Source: Bacteroidota bacterium
GTDB lineage: Bacteria > Bacteroidota > Bacteroidia > B-17B0 > Aurantibacillaceae
Assembly (NCBI GenBank): GCA_030684395.1
Contig: JAUXTT010000017.1
Location: 186,001-250,000 of the forward strand
Reading direction: 5' to 3'
Length of the DNA stretch: 64,000 bases
Shown here: in pieces, positions 28,100 through 36,117 of the stretch
Layout of the letters: each line of letters begins with the position of its first letter
Numbering within the stretch: position 1 is the stretch's first letter
The notes under the pieces: generated by a model
What the model saw: only the letters and a program-made list of their open reading frames with translations
The model's database searches: none
What the model was told of the DNA's origin: nothing
Made by a program: the position numbers and the translations under genes

Positions 28100-29071
28100 A
28101 TGTTAACACATCGCCCCCGCAGAAACCGAAAATCGCAAGCAATCAGAGATTTAGTAGAAGAGACTACAGTAAGTGTAAAAGATTTTATTTTCCCTTTATT
28201 CTTAATTGACGGGAAAAATAAAAAGACAGAGGTAAAGTCAATGCCGGGTATTTATCGTTTGTCTTCTGATTTACTGCTAAAGGAGATCGAATCCTGCATG
28301 AAATTAGGAATCTATACATTTGATGTATTTCCCAATTTAGTGGAGAAATTGAAAGATAAAACAGCAACAGAAAGTTGGAACCAAAAAGGCTTGTATTTAA
28401 AAACCATTCGTGAGATCAAGAAAAAACTTCCGGAAGCAGTTATTATGACCGATGTTGCGATGGATCCATACAGCAGTGATGGACATGATGGTTTGGTTGT
28501 AAATGGTGAAATTAAAAATGATGAAACATTAGAGATCCTTGCAAAGATGGCATTAGCACAAGCAGAAGCCGGAGCTGATATTATAGGACCGAGTGATATG
28601 ATGGATGGCCGTGTTGGATATTTGCGTGATGAGTTGGATAATGCAGGTTTTACAAATGTTTCTATAATGAGTTACACTGCTAAATATGCAAGCGGGTTTT
28701 ATGGTCCTTTCAGGGATGCATTGGAAAGCGCGCCACGTTTTGGAGATAAAAAAACCTATCAGATGAATCCCGCAAACGCAAAAGAAGCATTGATAGAAGC
28801 ACAATTGGACATGGAAGAAGGTGCAGATTTTTTAATGGTGAAGCCCGCTTTGTCTTATCTGGATATTATTAAATCATTGAACGATAATTTTCCTTTACCT
28901 ATTGCAGCATACAATGTAAGTGGTGAATACGCTATGGTGAAAGCAGCTGCAGCAAAAGGCTGGATAGATGGTGACAGAATCCGTGATGAAATGTTGCTAA
29001 GCATAAAACGTGCAGGAGCAAAAATCATTCTAACCTATTTCGCAAAAGAATATGCACAAAAACATAAATAG
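28100..29071 (+). CDS. hemB: delta-aminolevulinic acid dehydratase (porphobilinogen synthase)
   Basis: Condenses two 5-aminolevulinate molecules to porphobilinogen in tetrapyrrole synthesis. I use the ATG at 28100 (323 residues, MLTHRPRRNRKSQAIRDLVE); the extra ten residues from 28070 are not typical. The Schiff-base lysines are in SIMSYTAKYASGFYGPFRDA and DFLMVKPALSYLDI, and the metal/substrate loop is in MTDVAMDPYSSDGHDGLV, where Asp/Ser replace the cysteines of zinc-dependent enzymes, so it is likely the magnesium-dependent, non-zinc form. GPSDMMDGRVGYLRDELD is also conserved. The next gene starts inside its last 20 bases. Confidence 0.96.
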   Translation: MLTHRPRRNRKSQAIRDLVEETTVSVKDFIFPLFLIDGKNKKTEVKSMPGIYRLSSDLLLKEIESCMKLGIYTFDVFPNLVEKLKDKTATESWNQKGLYLKTIREIKKKLPEAVIMTDVAMDPYSSDGHDGLVVNGEIKNDETLEILAKMALAQAEAGADIIGPSDMMDGRVGYLRDELDNAGFTNVSIMSYTAKYASGFYGPFRDALESAPRFGDKKTYQMNPANAKEALIEAQLDMEEGADFLMVKPALSYLDIIKSLNDNFPLPIAAYNVSGEYAMVKAAAAKGWIDGDRIRDEMLLSIKRAGAKIILTYFAKEYAQKHK

Positions 29072-29996
29072 ATTTTTACTCAGCAGTATATTATTGTTAG
29101 TATGTGTTTTTGGAAAAGCACAAACCGATACATTATCTGATCAGGGTCAGGCCGATTTGCTATACGGTGCTAGTTGGGTTTCTGATCCGCACGATAGAAT
29201 TATCGCTTTAAATGATCTTCTCAAATCAGGACGAATAACCAAAGAAGGTTACATTGCCGGAATTTATGTTCGACTTGCAGAAACAACCAAAGATCTTAAT
29301 TATGACCTCTTGGATGAATGTGGTTATGAAGATAGCTTAAGTGGGGAGTGTAAGGTGGTATTTGATGAGATCTTTACATATTATGACAAAGCATTATCAA
29401 TATGTGAATTTTGTGCGCCCGCAAATATTTTATCCCGTTATGAGTTGGAAGAAGATTATTCTTATTATGAAAAACAAGCCGAAAAGGATATGGCAGCGCT
29501 GAAAGAATTTGGTTATAAAAAGGAACGCATTGGAATTCCTTTGGGAATAAGTTATACCAAAACTCCTAAAAGTGATTTTATTGGAATTGAGCTTTCACCT
29601 GTGGGATTTCTTCAAAGCAGATACAAGATGAAAAATCTTAATAAGAAAACAGGAAAAAAGGAAGTTGTTGATTCAAATCCAATACCTATAAATTATCAGG
29701 CATTCACTTGTGGTTTCAATAAAAATATTACACGGCAAGGATATGAAGTTTGGTTTTCGATGGGTCAGTTAACAGCTCCTTTAATGATCAATCCAGTTAA
29801 GTTTGGCTTTACTGAAAATTACGTGAGCAATGAAAAAGCACATTGGTTCTACCGTCCCGAGTTAGGATTAGGTTGGGGAGTTTTTTCTGTGAATTGCGGG
29901 TATAACATGGTTTTCAAAAAGGCTTTCAGAAGGGATGATAATAAATGGTTTTTAACTGCAAGGATAAGTTACCCTATTTTTAAAGCTTTTGATTAA
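29052..29996 (+). CDS. exported protein of unknown function
   Basis: A 314-residue protein with a signal peptide (MHKNINRFLLSSILLLVCVF, cleaved near GKAQ). The start lies 20 bases inside hemB, so the two are translationally coupled. Residues 60-150 are helical and acidic (LNYDLLDECGYEDSLSGECK), with a possible CxxC in CEFCAP; the last 150 residues alternate hydrophobic and polar positions and end in ISYPIFKAFD, consistent with outer-membrane strands. I do not recognise the family. Confidence 0.75.
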   Translation: MHKNINRFLLSSILLLVCVFGKAQTDTLSDQGQADLLYGASWVSDPHDRIIALNDLLKSGRITKEGYIAGIYVRLAETTKDLNYDLLDECGYEDSLSGECKVVFDEIFTYYDKALSICEFCAPANILSRYELEEDYSYYEKQAEKDMAALKEFGYKKERIGIPLGISYTKTPKSDFIGIELSPVGFLQSRYKMKNLNKKTGKKEVVDSNPIPINYQAFTCGFNKNITRQGYEVWFSMGQLTAPLMINPVKFGFTENYVSNEKAHWFYRPELGLGWGVFSVNCGYNMVFKKAFRRDDNKWFLTARISYPIFKAFD

Positions 29997-30003
29997 AACG
30001 GCT

Positions 30004-30723
30004 TTACATTTCTGTTCTTGCTGAAACAGTAATAATATTATCATTCAAAGAATCACTTTCAACCAACCCATCTTTTAATCTTACAATACGATGTGCATGT
30101 CTTGCAATGTCTTCTTCGTGAGTTACTAAAATAATAGTATTGCCTTTTTTATGGATCTCTTCAAACAAACCCATAATTTCTACAGAGGTTTTTGAATCTA
30201 AATTTCCCGTAGGTTCATCGGCAAGTATGATAGCAGGCTTGTTTACCAATGCACGTGCAATTGCTACACGCTGTCTTTGTCCGCCCGATAGTTCGTTTGG
30301 TTTATGTGTCATACGATTGGCCAAACCAACTTGAGTTAAAGTGTCAGCTGCTGTTTTTTCGCGTTCAGTTTTTCCTATGCCTGCATAAACAAGTGGAAGT
30401 GCAACATTTTCTAAAGCGGTAGAGCGGGGCAAAAGATTGAACGTTTGAAATACAAATCCAATTTCTTTGTTACGTACTTCTGCCAAAGCATTGTCGAGCA
30501 TTTTTGCAACTGAAATATTATTCAAAATATATTCTCCGGAGCTGGGTGTGTCCAGACATCCTAAAATATTCATAAGTGTGGATTTTCCGGAACCGGATGG
30601 CCCCATCAAAGCAACGTATTCGTTTTTGTGTATTTTTAAAGAAACAGATTTAAGCGCATGAATCTCCTCGGTACCAATGGTGTATTTGCGTGCAATATTA
30701 CTTAAACTGATTATTTCTTCCAT
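30004..30723 (-). CDS. ABC transporter ATP-binding protein (LolD/MacB type)
   Basis: A 239-residue ATPase. Walker [21 protein letters not shown] (residues 42-61), Q-loop [20 protein letters not shown], signature [16 protein letters not shown], Walker [16 protein letters not shown] and the H-loop [13 protein letters not shown] are all present. The A-subdomain and SGGQRQRVA with [16 protein letters not shown] place it in the LolD/MacB/FtsE group that drives lipoprotein release or efflux. The permease partner is not in this window; such ATPases are often orphaned from FtsX-like permeases, so the substrate is unknown. Confidence 0.94.
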   Translation of the reverse strand: MEEIISLSNIARKYTIGTEEIHALKSVSLKIHKNEYVALMGPSGSGKSTLMNILGCLDTPSSGEYILNNISVAKMLDNALAEVRNKEIGFVFQTFNLLPRSTALENVALPLVYAGIGKTEREKTAADTLTQVGLANRMTHKPNELSGGQRQRVAIARALVNKPAIILADEPTGNLDSKTSVEIMGLFEEIHKKGNTIILVTHEEDIARHAHRIVRLKDGLVESDSLNDNIITVSARTEM

Positions 30724-30879
30724 AGATGCAATGTTTTAGGAAATCACTACCACTCAAAAGTAAGGGAAATTAACTTGCTTTCGATTACTGGAACTTCTAA
30801 AAATTAGATTTTTTTACTGTGAGCAAATTTTTTAAACGAAGTGGAATGCAAAAAAACATATTGAAAGAGGGTCAAAGGT

Positions 30880-30901
30880 GGCTGAGCGCGCAGTCGAAGT
30901 C
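30880..30901 (+). repeat. GGCTGAGCGCGCAGTCGAAGTC intergenic repeat
   Basis: A 22-base match to the CTGAGCGCAGTCGAA-type element that recurs between genes in many Bacteroidota. Only one copy is seen here, next to the candidate sRNA terminator; a related CCTGAGCTTGTCGAA copy lies in the terminator at 26795. Confidence 0.55.
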
Positions 30902-30977
30902 AAAAAAAATCCCGCCTTTAACAGCGGGATCTCGTAAGTCTTTCGACTTACAACCTATGAAACACTAACTAAAACCT
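30902..30977 (-). ncRNA. candidate small RNA of about 76 nt
   Basis: On the minus strand, TTTG (31013-31010) is followed after 20 nt by TACTTTTA (30989-30982), close to the Bacteroidota consensus TTTG-N19/21-TAnnTTTG (last base differs). Downstream comes GTAAGT-cgaaag-ACTTAC (perfect 6-bp stem) and then ATCCCGC-N8-GCGGGAT with eight Ts, a textbook intrinsic terminator. No gene is transcribed leftwards through this site: the ABC gene starts 180 bp further on and the right neighbour is on the plus strand. This suggests an independent short transcript. Boundaries are estimates. Confidence 0.45.
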
Positions 30978-31090
30978 GAGGTAAAAGTATACGATAAATC
31001 ATTACAAACCAAATTTAACTCAACGATTATTTGTTAAAATTTCATAATTACCTGTTTTACAGCACTTAAAAGTTAATTTTGTTCTCTGCT

Positions 31091-32686
31091 ATGTTCAAAC
31101 AAAATACCAGTATAGTAACCATTTTAGTAAGTATTTCAATACTTGCACTTATTGGTGTTCAGATTTTCTGGATCAACAGTGCTATTGAACTGCGTGAAGA
31201 CGAGTTTAAATCGTCTGTTAAAGAAACCCTGGATAACGTAGTCGCCAAGCTGGACAAGACATCTACGGCAGCAAAAATTAAAAAGAACATCCGTCTTAGA
31301 AAACAAGGCATCCGAACCTATCCTGCAGATTATTCTCTTAAAAAAGTATTGTCGACTGATACAATGAAGAACAAAGTAAACAATTTGTTCGAAAAAGATA
31401 AAGTAAACGTTAAGGTTTTCGAAGAGTTAACTACCGATTCTAATGGCATAATAACAACTTCTTATAACAAGTATGAAGGCGATACTTTAGAAGCAAATAA
31501 TATTTTGGGGCCGGTAATTTCCCAAAACAATTCGCAGGGCGATGTAGAGAAATTAAAGCTTGAATTGATTCAGCAACGTACTGAAATGGTGAATGATTTG
31601 TTCGAAGAGTTGGTGAGTATAAATATTTACAAAAACTATAAACCGCAAATTGATACTGTTTTGTTGGATTCACTTTTAAGAGCCGAACTTCTGCTAAATG
31701 GAATCACAAGTAATTATTTGTATCGCATCAACGTGGATGAAACAAAAAGTATTGGAGACTTTGAGCGTTCGGTTCATGAGTGTGATACATCAGGATGTTA
31801 TTTCAAAATTAATCTTGCGCCAAACAACGCATTTATGAAGCCAACCTTTTTATCTGTATATTTTCCAAAGCATACACGGTACATTCTTAAAACTTTGTGG
31901 GCAATGTTGGCTGCTTCCGGACTCATTATTCTTATCCTTACTTTTTCGTTTTATTACACTATAGCTACAATTCAAAAACAGAAAAAACTTTCGGTCATCA
32001 AAAACGATTTCATAAGTAATATGACTCATGAATTCAAAACTCCTATTTCAACGATTTCTCTGGCAAGCGAGTTTTTGAACGACGGTACTGTTATAAAAAC
32101 ACCCGAAAAAGTGGAACGTTATGTACGCATGATAAAAGACGAAAACAAGCGTTTGAGTGTTTTGGTAGAAAGTATTTTGCAAACGGCGATTTTGGATAAA
32201 GGCGATTTTAAACTGAAAGTAGTTGAAATTGATATACATGAGATTATTAATCAGGCTATTCAGAATATTCAGTTGCAGGTAGAGCAAAGAAAGGGTACCA
32301 TTATACCTAAGTTTTTTGCCACCGAACCGAAAATATTTGCAGATAAGGTTCATATTACTAATATTGTATTTAATTTAATGGACAATGCCATTAAATATTC
32401 GAAGGAAATTCCGGAAATAACCATTACAACTGAGAACGTTACGAATGGCATAGTTTTTTCGGTGAAAGATACGGGAGTTGGAATTAGTAAAGATAATTTG
32501 AAGAAGATCTTTGATAAGTTTTATCGCATTCCAACAGGTAATGTGCACAATATCAAAGGATTTGGTCTAGGATTGAGTTATGTGAAAGCAATTGTGACCA
32601 AACACGGAGGAGATATTTCGGTTGAAAGTGAAATAAATAAGGGAACTACATTTAAGGTGTATCTTCCTGTTAAAAATGACGTATAA
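31091..32686 (+). CDS. rprX: sensor histidine kinase, RprX-like
   Basis: A 531-residue membrane sensor starting at 31091 (MFKQNTSIVTILVSISILAL). The first transmembrane segment is at residues about 8-28, a large periplasmic domain of ~240 residues follows, and the second segment (AMLAASGLIILILTFSFYYT) precedes the kinase core. H-box: SNMTHEFKTPISTISLA (H313). N-box NLMDNAIKYS, then KDTGVGIS and GFGLGLSYVKAIV. The response regulator follows 19 bases after the stop. The arrangement and length are those of the Bacteroides RprX/RprY system, hence the tentative symbol; the ligand is unknown. Confidence 0.92.
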   Translation: MFKQNTSIVTILVSISILALIGVQIFWINSAIELREDEFKSSVKETLDNVVAKLDKTSTAAKIKKNIRLRKQGIRTYPADYSLKKVLSTDTMKNKVNNLFEKDKVNVKVFEELTTDSNGIITTSYNKYEGDTLEANNILGPVISQNNSQGDVEKLKLELIQQRTEMVNDLFEELVSINIYKNYKPQIDTVLLDSLLRAELLLNGITSNYLYRINVDETKSIGDFERSVHECDTSGCYFKINLAPNNAFMKPTFLSVYFPKHTRYILKTLWAMLAASGLIILILTFSFYYTIATIQKQKKLSVIKNDFISNMTHEFKTPISTISLASEFLNDGTVIKTPEKVERYVRMIKDENKRLSVLVESILQTAILDKGDFKLKVVEIDIHEIINQAIQNIQLQVEQRKGTIIPKFFATEPKIFADKVHITNIVFNLMDNAIKYSKEIPEITITTENVTNGIVFSVKDTGVGISKDNLKKIFDKFYRIPTGNVHNIKGFGLGLSYVKAIVTKHGGDISVESEINKGTTFKVYLPVKNDV

Positions 32687-32704
32687 CCATAAAAACAAAA
32701 GGGT

Positions 32705-33406
32705 ATGAATACAGAAAAATTAAAAATCTTATTGGTAGAAGATGATCCGCATTTGGGAACTCTTTTGCAGGAATACCTCGACGCTAAAGGCTATGATACC
32801 AAATTAGGAAAAGATGGTAAGGAAGGTTACGATTTGTTCTGTAAGCAGGATTACGATTTAATATTGCTGGATGTAATGATGCCGGTTAAAGATGGTATCA
32901 CCTTAGCAAAAGAAATCCGTGTTACCAACAAGCATGTTCCTATTATTTTCCTTACAGCCAAGTCGATGAAGGAAGATACTATTGAAGGCTTTAACGCAGG
33001 TGCTGATGATTACATGACCAAACCTTTCAGTATGGAAGAATTATTGGTTAGAATTCAGGCCGTGCTGCGTAGAAGCAACAAGCAGATTTCTATGAGCAAC
33101 GAACAAACAGACTATGTTTTGGGTTCATACAAATTCAATACAGAAAAACAATTATTAGAACATAATGGCATTCAACAAAAACTTACTACTAAAGAAGCTG
33201 GTTTGTTGCGTTTACTTTGTGTGCATATGAATGATGTATTGGACAGGAACTTTGCATTAAAAACGATCTGGCATGATGATAATTATTTCAACGGGCGCAG
33301 TATGGATGTTTATATCGCCAAATTGCGTAAATACCTGAAAGAAGATCAGAAAGTGGAGATCATTAATATTCACGGAAAAGGCTTTAAATTACTGGTGAAT
33401 TCGTAA
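32705..33406 (+). CDS. rprY: OmpR-family response regulator, RprY-like
   Basis: A 233-residue regulator with a receiver domain (ILLVEDDPHLGTLLQEYL, D56 in LILLDVMMPVKDG, conserved T/S in IFLTAKSMKED, K in DDYMTKPFSMEELL) and a C-terminal winged-helix DNA-binding domain (TTKEAGLLRLLCVHMNDVLD, then RSMDVYIAKLRKYLKEDQKV). The receiver sequence resembles RprY of Bacteroides closely, and the gene directly follows its kinase. Target genes are unknown. It is followed by a terminator. Confidence 0.93.
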   Translation: MNTEKLKILLVEDDPHLGTLLQEYLDAKGYDTKLGKDGKEGYDLFCKQDYDLILLDVMMPVKDGITLAKEIRVTNKHVPIIFLTAKSMKEDTIEGFNAGADDYMTKPFSMEELLVRIQAVLRRSNKQISMSNEQTDYVLGSYKFNTEKQLLEHNGIQQKLTTKEAGLLRLLCVHMNDVLDRNFALKTIWHDDNYFNGRSMDVYIAKLRKYLKEDQKVEIINIHGKGFKLLVNS

Positions 33407-33451
33407 TTTTACCCCTGCTTGCCTATAAGTAGGTCTATAAAAATCATAAAG

Positions 33452-33478
33452 AATACCCTGAATTTTCGGGGTATTTTT
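33452..33478 (+). terminator. terminator after the RprY-like gene
   Basis: Stem AATACCC(T)/(G)GGGTATT with a loop of about 8 nt and a T-run (33474-33478), lying 46 bp after the regulator stop and 16 bp before the folB start. Confidence 0.75.
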
Positions 33479-33493
33479 ATTAGCAGAAATAAC

Positions 33494-33844
33494 ATGCATT
33501 TAATTACAGTAGAAGGGATAAACGTTTACGCCTATCATGGTTGCCTGGAAGAAGAAGGAAAAATAGGTGGAAATTACAAGGTTGATGTATACATGAAAAC
33601 CGATTTTTCGGAGGCCGCTTTATTGGACGATCTTACCAAAACTATCGATTATGTAGAGGTTTACGATATAGTGAAGACAGAAATGGCAATCCGTTCAAAA
33701 TTAATTGAACATGCAGGGCAACGGATTATGGACAAATTGATGAGCCGGTTAAAATCTCTTAAATCCTGCAAAGTACGGGTAACCAAATACAACCCACCTA
33801 TGAATGGGAACGTAGAAAAAGTGAGTATAGAAATTGAGTCCTAA
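33494..33844 (+). CDS. folB: dihydroneopterin aldolase
   Basis: Converts 7,8-dihydroneopterin to 6-hydroxymethyl-dihydropterin in folate synthesis. The ATG at 33494 gives 116 residues and begins MHLITVEGINVYAYHGCLEE, the typical start with the GxxxxHG and Glu of the family; a frame open further upstream crosses the terminator and is rejected. TIDYVEVYDIVKTEM (with the conserved Y/D) and EHAGQRIMDKLM follow, and the C-terminal strand VRVTKYNPPMNG carries the catalytic lysine. No other folate genes are adjacent. Confidence 0.95.
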   Translation: MHLITVEGINVYAYHGCLEEEGKIGGNYKVDVYMKTDFSEAALLDDLTKTIDYVEVYDIVKTEMAIRSKLIEHAGQRIMDKLMSRLKSLKSCKVRVTKYNPPMNGNVEKVSIEIES

Positions 33845-34000
33845 TATTTTGTAATTTCAGTAAAATGCTTACTTTTGTAGGCCTGTTTGTGGAGCAATCT
33901 AAAAAACAGAAACAAAAGGTCCTGTGACTCCGCCCCTTTTAGGTTCGGACAGGCGAGCGGCAAGGCAGAGCAGAAAAAGCTCTTTAAAAAATGAACAAAA
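33845..34000. other. spacer between folB and tRNA-Cys
   Basis: Contains the degenerate tRNA-Cys-like copy described separately and no gene. Confidence 0.5.
33918..33984 (+). pseudogene. degenerate partial tRNA-Cys copy
   Basis: The 15 bases ACAAAAGGTCCTGTG occur here (ending at 33926) and again at the true tRNA (ending at 34009). Further on CGAGCGGCAAGGCAGAGC (33953-33970) matches CGAGCGGCTAGGCAGAGC of the tRNA, followed by AGAAAAA and GCTCTT where the tRNA has an anticodon loop CTGCAAA. The anticodon position lost T33, a 25-bp insertion sits before the D-arm and the T-arm and acceptor 3' half are absent, so it is not functional. Confidence 0.6.
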
Positions 34001-34074
34001 GGTCCTGTGGCCGAGCGGCTAGGCAGAGCTCTGCAAAAGCTCGTACACCAGTTCAAATCTGGTCGGGACCTCCA
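34001..34074 (+). tRNA. tRNA-Cys (GCA)
   Basis: Acceptor GGTCCTG/CGGGACC, anticodon stem GAGCT/AGCTC with loop CTGCAAA, anticodon GCA, T-arm CCAGTTCAAATCTGG, discriminator T and an encoded CCA at 34072-34074. No intron. A degenerate copy lies 80 bp upstream. Confidence 0.95.
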
Positions 34075-34132
34075 ACTGAACCGCATAACATACTGATTGT
34101 TATGCGGTTCTTTGTTTTACTAGAGTTTACAG

Positions 34133-34318
34133 TCAATTGATATCTGTGGTTTTCACCTTTTTCAGTTCAGTAGCTGCTTGCTTGTATTCTTTCAGGTCGA
34201 GTAGTTGATTAATAAGGCTAAAGTCCCCTATATCCTTTTTACAATCACACTTATTCTGAGCAACGGATCCGATGAAAAAACCGCCAAGGAAAAGTATAAA
34301 TAAGAATTGTTTGGTCAT
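34133..34318 (-). CDS. small exported protein
   Basis: A 61-residue frame with a clear signal peptide (MTKQFLFILFLGGFFIGSVAQ) followed by a short mature part NKCDCKKDIGDFSLINQLLD and then EYKQAATELKKVKTTDIN. The two cysteines form a CxC motif. It could be an intact small secreted protein or a truncated larger one: the mature part resembles the opening of a TPR-like helix pair. Not recognised; no close neighbour on the same strand with a short gap. Confidence 0.5.
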   Translation of the reverse strand: MTKQFLFILFLGGFFIGSVAQNKCDCKKDIGDFSLINQLLDLKEYKQAATELKKVKTTDIN

Positions 34319-34386
34319 AACAATAAATTGTCCGGATGAATAGGGATGGCAATGGCTCTAAATTACGCAAAAAAATTATTTCTTTA

Positions 34387-34977
34387 CTACCTCTTAAGCC
34401 ACCCCGTAACACTCATCCTTCTTTGCGTGGTCAACAAAACTTCATGTTCAAGTTCGTTGCTTCTGAAAAATACTGTTTTACCTTGCGTAGGTGGGATTTT
34501 TTGATTGTTGTTTTCCTGATGAATCATGAGTTGCCCACCGTCATCTCCTTTCCAATCAGCATTCAGGTAAGAGATCATGGAGTATTGCCTTCCTGAATTA
34601 TTTTGAAACTGATCTATGTGTTTTTTGTAAAAACTTCCGATCTCATAAAGTGAATAGTGAAATTCATATCCGGTGACCCCGGCATAACAAGTCCTGTTCA
34701 GGTATTTTACGAAATCGTCAATCTGATCAAAAAATTCGTTCTCATATTGATCTTCATGTTTTCTATCTAGCCAATAAATAGAATCGCTTCTTACCTCGGC
34801 ATCATGGTTAAGCTTAAATGCATTTCCGGTACCGGCTACCGATAATAATTTTTTACCGTTCAGTGAGAGGAGGTTTTCTTTAAGATGATTTGCCAGTTCT
34901 TTACTTAAAAAGTGCTCGGAGATCCCGATCTTATTTTCAATAAAACTATTTATGAGTGTTTCGAAATTGTTTTCCAA
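34387..34977 (-). CDS. 2OG-Fe(II) oxygenase family protein
   Basis: A 196-residue cytoplasmic enzyme of the non-haem iron, 2-oxoglutarate-dependent dioxygenase superfamily (PKHD/prolyl-4-hydroxylase type). The iron ligands are HxD in FYKKHIDQFQNN and the distal His in NELEHEVL, and the 2OG-binding Arg is in RRMSVTGWL. The jelly-roll strands QYSMISYLNADW and GGQLMIHQE are typical. Substrate unknown. Confidence 0.9.
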   Translation of the reverse strand: MENNFETLINSFIENKIGISEHFLSKELANHLKENLLSLNGKKLLSVAGTGNAFKLNHDAEVRSDSIYWLDRKHEDQYENEFFDQIDDFVKYLNRTCYAGVTGYEFHYSLYEIGSFYKKHIDQFQNNSGRQYSMISYLNADWKGDDGGQLMIHQENNNQKIPPTQGKTVFFRSNELEHEVLLTTQRRMSVTGWLKR

Positions 34978-35170
34978 TAGGAAGGTAGGTAAAGTAATGA
35001 ATCTGAATATACAGATTTGATAAAGGTAATTTAATTATGGAGTGAAAAACCAGGAAAATAAAAATACTGGTGTCAGGGACCGGCTGGTTATTTTATAAAC
35101 CAAAGGTTCGTTACTAACGAATAGGAGCGGAAGTAGCTGCAAATCCGGTAATAAATTTCACCTTTTCTTA

Positions 35171-35785
35171 TTAAACTGAGAATCGCAATACCTCCTTAAA
35201 TTTATCAATCATACTTTCGAGTTTTATTTTTGTTGCCGTAGAGGTGGATGTACAAATAGTACATTTAATTTCTCTCTTATCAAATGTAAACGAAAATGAA
35301 AGTCCGTGTGAAGGTTTTACCGGTGCTGAAAATGCGATGTTATGTAACTTTAAATAATTACAAAAACCGTGATACGTGCTGCTTTTAGCGGAAAAACCCG
35401 ACAAGATAATCAGTTTTAGTTCGGGGTGTTTTTTCAGAATACTGATGATATCATTGTACTCAATGATACTGATGTTGGTATCCAGAGAGCTGTTCCCGAT
35501 TCTGGAAATGGTTTTACCCATATTTTGAACCCCTATTTTCATGCCTTCCATTAACCTTTTTCTTTCCTGCACCGCTTCACTTCCATCAAAATGGGTCAAT
35601 TGGTAATTAGTATATAGTGCCGCCAAAATTCTCCAAAAGTGATTTCTTTTATTTGGATAATAAAACTCGTAATTTCTTTTGTCAGGGTGTGGTGGATAGC
35701 TACCAAGAATTAAAGTATCCATGACCGGAATATCATAATACCAATTGGGATGTTCTTCTATATTGATATTATTACCATTTTTCAT
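35171..35785 (-). CDS. uracil-DNA glycosylase superfamily protein
   Basis: A 204-residue protein with the motif MDTLILGSYPPHPDKRNYEF near residue 20, a variant of the GxxPG/water-activating motif of UDG-fold enzymes, followed by YYPNKRNHFWRILAALY as in the Mug/UdgX-like group. The segment SGFSAKSSTYHGFCNY and PVKPSHGLSFSFTF would be the DNA-intercalating end (the HPS-like motif being SHG). Excision of uracil or deoxyinosine from DNA is likely but the substrate is inferred only. Confidence 0.75.
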   Translation of the reverse strand: MKNGNNINIEEHPNWYYDIPVMDTLILGSYPPHPDKRNYEFYYPNKRNHFWRILAALYTNYQLTHFDGSEAVQERKRLMEGMKIGVQNMGKTISRIGNSSLDTNISIIEYNDIISILKKHPELKLIILSGFSAKSSTYHGFCNYLKLHNIAFSAPVKPSHGLSFSFTFDKREIKCTICTSTSTATKIKLESMIDKFKEVLRFSV

Positions 35786-35845
35786 GTTGCTCTATTATAG
35801 CTTTTCTGGGATCAGTTAAGCTGTTTTACCTGAAATAAAGGTATA

Positions 35846-35875
35846 AAAAAGACCGATGCAATTACATCAGTCTTT
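35846..35875 (-). terminator. minus-strand terminator beside the tRNA-Glu fragment
   Basis: Stem AAAGAC-c-GATG / CATC-a-GTCTTT around CAATTA with one mismatch, followed on the minus strand by a run of T. It directly abuts the tRNA-Glu 3' fragment, which is where a tRNA's own terminator would be expected. It might alternatively serve the LytTR operon to its right. Confidence 0.6.
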
Positions 35876-35888
35876 GTAGCCCGTACGG
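35875..35888. repeat. putative left attachment site (tRNA-Glu 3' fragment)
   Basis: TGTAGCCCGTACGG is identical to the 3' end of the intact tRNA-Glu plus one flanking base (59601-59614). Beyond it only AACCCGTG recurs at a slightly different spacing. A 14-base match in the same orientation on both sides of a gene block is what integration into a tRNA 3' end leaves behind. Confidence 0.5.
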
Positions 35889-36017
35889 AAGTTGATAACC
35901 CGTGGATTATCAGGGGTTATCAAGATTGAATCGCTCGTAAAATCAAGTGTTTCAGGGTGTTTTGCAAATATCCTTTTTTGGTGAAAACCGATGAAAACTG
36001 AGATGAAACGAGAAAAA

Positions 36018-36038
36018 TATCCACCTAATTATCCACCT
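36018..36038. repeat. paired TATCCACCT repeat, left end
   Basis: Two direct copies of TATCCACCT start at 36018 and 36030 (12-nt period). The right end has the same arrangement at 59524 and 59536 in the same orientation. They resemble integrase arm-type sites; TTATCCACC is also one base from a DnaA box. Confidence 0.5.
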
Positions 36039-36117
36039 GTTGTATAAATGGTTCGATTGCAAGTAGTACTACTTGGTTTTATAGGGGGGCACTTTCGTGG
36101 GAATATCCATTCATTAT

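Larger units (their letters stand above)
30724..31090. other. intergenic region with a candidate sRNA locus
   Basis: 367 bases between divergent genes. It holds the TGAGCGC-type repeat (30880-30901), a minus-strand terminator and a matching upstream promoter-like element that together outline a candidate sRNA, and the upstream region of the RprX-like gene. Confidence 0.6.
35786..36117. other. left end of the putative island
   Basis: 332 bases without a gene. It contains a minus-strand terminator, a 14-base fragment identical to the 3' end of tRNA-Glu, and a pair of TATCCACCT repeats; all three are listed separately. Confidence 0.65.

Noticed and set aside
35889-35950. Longer tRNA-Glu pseudogene beside the 14-bp fragment
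   Set aside because: Only AACCCGTG recurs, at different spacing; no anticodon arm or D-arm can be aligned.
36010-36045. Replication origin or DnaA box cluster
   Set aside because: Only two near-matches to a DnaA box, no AT-rich unwinding region or dnaA gene; the repeat pair at both ends of the island fits better with integration.
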